Part shown: one piece after another, positions 6,380 through 7,480 of the stretch
How positions within the stretch are numbered: position 1 is the stretch's first letter
How the letters are laid out: the number at the start of each line of letters is the position of its first letter
Assembly: GCA_017515765.1 (NCBI GenBank)
Contig: JAFWFF010000054.1
Coordinates: 1 to 7,480 of the forward strand
Origin: Bacillota bacterium
Lineage (GTDB): Bacteria; Bacillota; Clostridia; Peptostreptococcales; Anaerovoracaceae
Reading direction: 5' to 3'
DNA: 7,480 nt
Made by a program: the position numbers and the translations under genes
The notes under the pieces: generated by a model
What the model was told of the DNA's origin: nothing
Seen by the model: the letters and a program-made list of their open reading frames with translations, nothing else
Database searches by the model: none

Positions 6380-7414
6380 ATGAAAAAGAGGACGATCGTA
6401 TTGGCACTGGTGCTCGTTTTGATCATGGGAGCGCTTTCCGCATGTGCCGGACCCAAGAACTCAGGGGACGACTACGGCAAGGACGGGCCTATCGCGCAGG
6501 AGCACGACAGCACGCCGATCAATATAATGGCTCTTAAGGGGCCGACCGCCATGGGAATGGTACAGATGATGGACGCGATGGATAATGAAGGGCTGGACGG
6601 CCACGAGTACACGTTCACTCTTGCCGGAGCTCCCGACGAGGTCGCGCCAGCGATAGTACAGGGAACGGTCGACTTTGCCGCGGTGCCCGCGAATCTCGCG
6701 TCCGTGCTCTACAACAAGACCGAAGGCGGCGTGCAGGTGCTCGCGGTCAATACGCTCGGTGTGCTTTACATAGTCGAAAGGGGAGAGAACATCAACTCCG
6801 TCGCGGATCTCGCGGGAAAGACCATCTACGCGAGCGGCAAGGGCGCTACTCCCGAGTACGCGCTCAACTATCTGCTCACCGAAAACGGCCTCGATCCCGG
6901 TAAGGACGTGACCATAGAGTGGAAGTCCGAGCACGCGGAGTGCCTGTCAGCCCTGCTGGCAGACGAGAACGCGATAGCGATGCTCCCGCAGCCTTTCGTA
7001 ACAACGGCCGTGACCAAAGCAGAGGGCCTCAGGGCAGCTCTCGACCTCACCGAGGAGTGGGAAGCCGTCCAGAGCGGGGAAGCCTCTCCCTCGAGGATGA
7101 TCACGGGAGTGCTGATCGCGCGCAAAGCATTTGTCGACGAGCATCCCGAGGCGGTCGACGATTTCCTGAGACACTATAAAGAGTCAGTCGAATTCACGAA
7201 CGGCGAAGTTGACGCGGCGGCAGCTTTGATCGGGGCATACGATATAGTTCCCGAAGCTGTGGCAAAGCTTGCCATCCCCGAGTGCAACATCGTCTACATC
7301 GACGGCAGCGAGATGAAGGACGCCCTCTCCGGCTATCTCTCCGTGCTTTACGCGCAGGATCCGGCCTCGGTCGGCGGCGCACTGCCGGAGGACGGCTTCT
7401 ATTATGTGAAATAG
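6380..7414 (+). CDS. ABC transporter substrate-binding lipoprotein, NMT1/THI5-like (nitrate/sulfonate/taurine class)
   Basis: Exported ligand-binding protein, 344 aa. The signal is MKKR, a hydrophobic core, and lipobox LSAC with Cys22; a short polar tether leads to about residue 44. The mature part looks like a type II periplasmic-binding fold of the NMT1/THI5-like group: INIMALKGPTAMGMVQMM (47-64), PDEVAPAIVQGTVDFAAVPA (85-104), LAGKTIYASGKGATPEYALN (144-163), and ITGVLIARKAFVDEHPEAVD (241-260), where this family often shows a conserved hydrophobic-basic stretch. It has its own promoter and follows the liv terminator, so it is not part of livKHMGF. Its permease and ATPase partners are not in the window; they may lie to the right, or the protein may be an orphan. 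The ligand cannot be inferred: aliphatic sulfonates, nitrate-like anions and thiamine precursors are all family options. The fold assignment is fairly secure; the substrate is open. Confidence 0.82.
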   Translation: MKKRTIVLALVLVLIMGALSACAGPKNSGDDYGKDGPIAQEHDSTPINIMALKGPTAMGMVQMMDAMDNEGLDGHEYTFTLAGAPDEVAPAIVQGTVDFAAVPANLASVLYNKTEGGVQVLAVNTLGVLYIVERGENINSVADLAGKTIYASGKGATPEYALNYLLTENGLDPGKDVTIEWKSEHAECLSALLADENAIAMLPQPFVTTAVTKAEGLRAALDLTEEWEAVQSGEASPSRMITGVLIARKAFVDEHPEAVDDFLRHYKESVEFTNGEVDAAAALIGAYDIVPEAVAKLAIPECNIVYIDGSEMKDALSGYLSVLYAQDPASVGGALPEDGFYYVK

Positions 7415-7480
7415 CCTTGGATGCTTGGAAATGCAGCCATTTTCGCAGTTCTGCACAGCTGTTATTCCGCGGATCACGAT
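7415..7480. other. Right-edge intergenic stretch, no gene callable
   Basis: An ATG at 7421 opens a frame that runs to the window edge (20 codons), but it has no clear ribosome site and resembles no permease or ATPase start. No intrinsic terminator follows the lipoprotein stop here, which leaves room for a downstream co-transcribed gene. Confidence 0.4.

Noticed and set aside
6360..7443. CAGCCATTTT shared by the lipoprotein leader (6360-6369) and the right edge (7434-7443)
   Set aside because: A single 10-base match about 1 kb apart, with no further similarity on either side, is within chance for this window.

Overview
The window carries a complete branched-chain amino-acid type (LIV / HAAT) ABC transporter operon on the + strand, livK-livH-livM-livG-livF (1333-6112). 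It is preceded by a divergently transcribed, left-truncated sensor histidine kinase (1117 down to 1, - strand) and followed by an independently promoted substrate-binding lipoprotein of the NMT1/THI5-like (nitrate/sulfonate/taurine/thiamine-precursor) class (6380-7414). The organism is most likely an anaerobic Bacillota (Clostridia-like) species with a fairly GC-rich genome. The reasons are two substrate-binding proteins with Gram-positive style lipoprotein signals and Gly/Ser-rich tethers, strong AGGAGG-type ribosome sites, and clostridial-looking LIV sequences. No taxonomic marker gene is present, so this is an inference.

Layout. 1-1117 (-): multi-pass membrane histidine kinase with H-box, N-box and G1-box visible; its 3' end is outside the window. 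1118-1332: AT-rich divergent promoter region with a striking family of short direct repeats, all containing TTTGAA and partly spaced 10/30/30 bp. 1333-2532: livK lipoprotein. 2558-2590: an intrinsic terminator inside the operon, between livK and livH. 2609-3493 livH, 3506-4504 livM, 4504-5418 livG and 5411-6112 livF are tightly packed: 12-nt gap, 1-nt overlap, 8-nt overlap with a TTG start. 6169-6199: GC-rich terminator closing the operon. 6266-6293: good extended -10 promoter for the second lipoprotein. 7415-7480: no callable gene.

How it works together. LivK captures the ligand outside the membrane, LivH and LivM form the translocation path, and LivG and LivF are the paired ATPases. The terminator after livK probably holds the transporter genes at a lower level than the binding protein. 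The divergent kinase and repeat-rich intergenic region suggest, but do not prove, that a two-component system controls liv. The second binding lipoprotein has no permease or ATPase in the window; these may lie to the right.

The transporter itself is an ordinary system. The most unusual items are the phased repeat array at 1129-1303, the possible leaderless kinase transcript, an insertion of about 30 residues in LivG and a long charged tail on LivM. I see no mobile element, CRISPR array, tRNA or rRNA.
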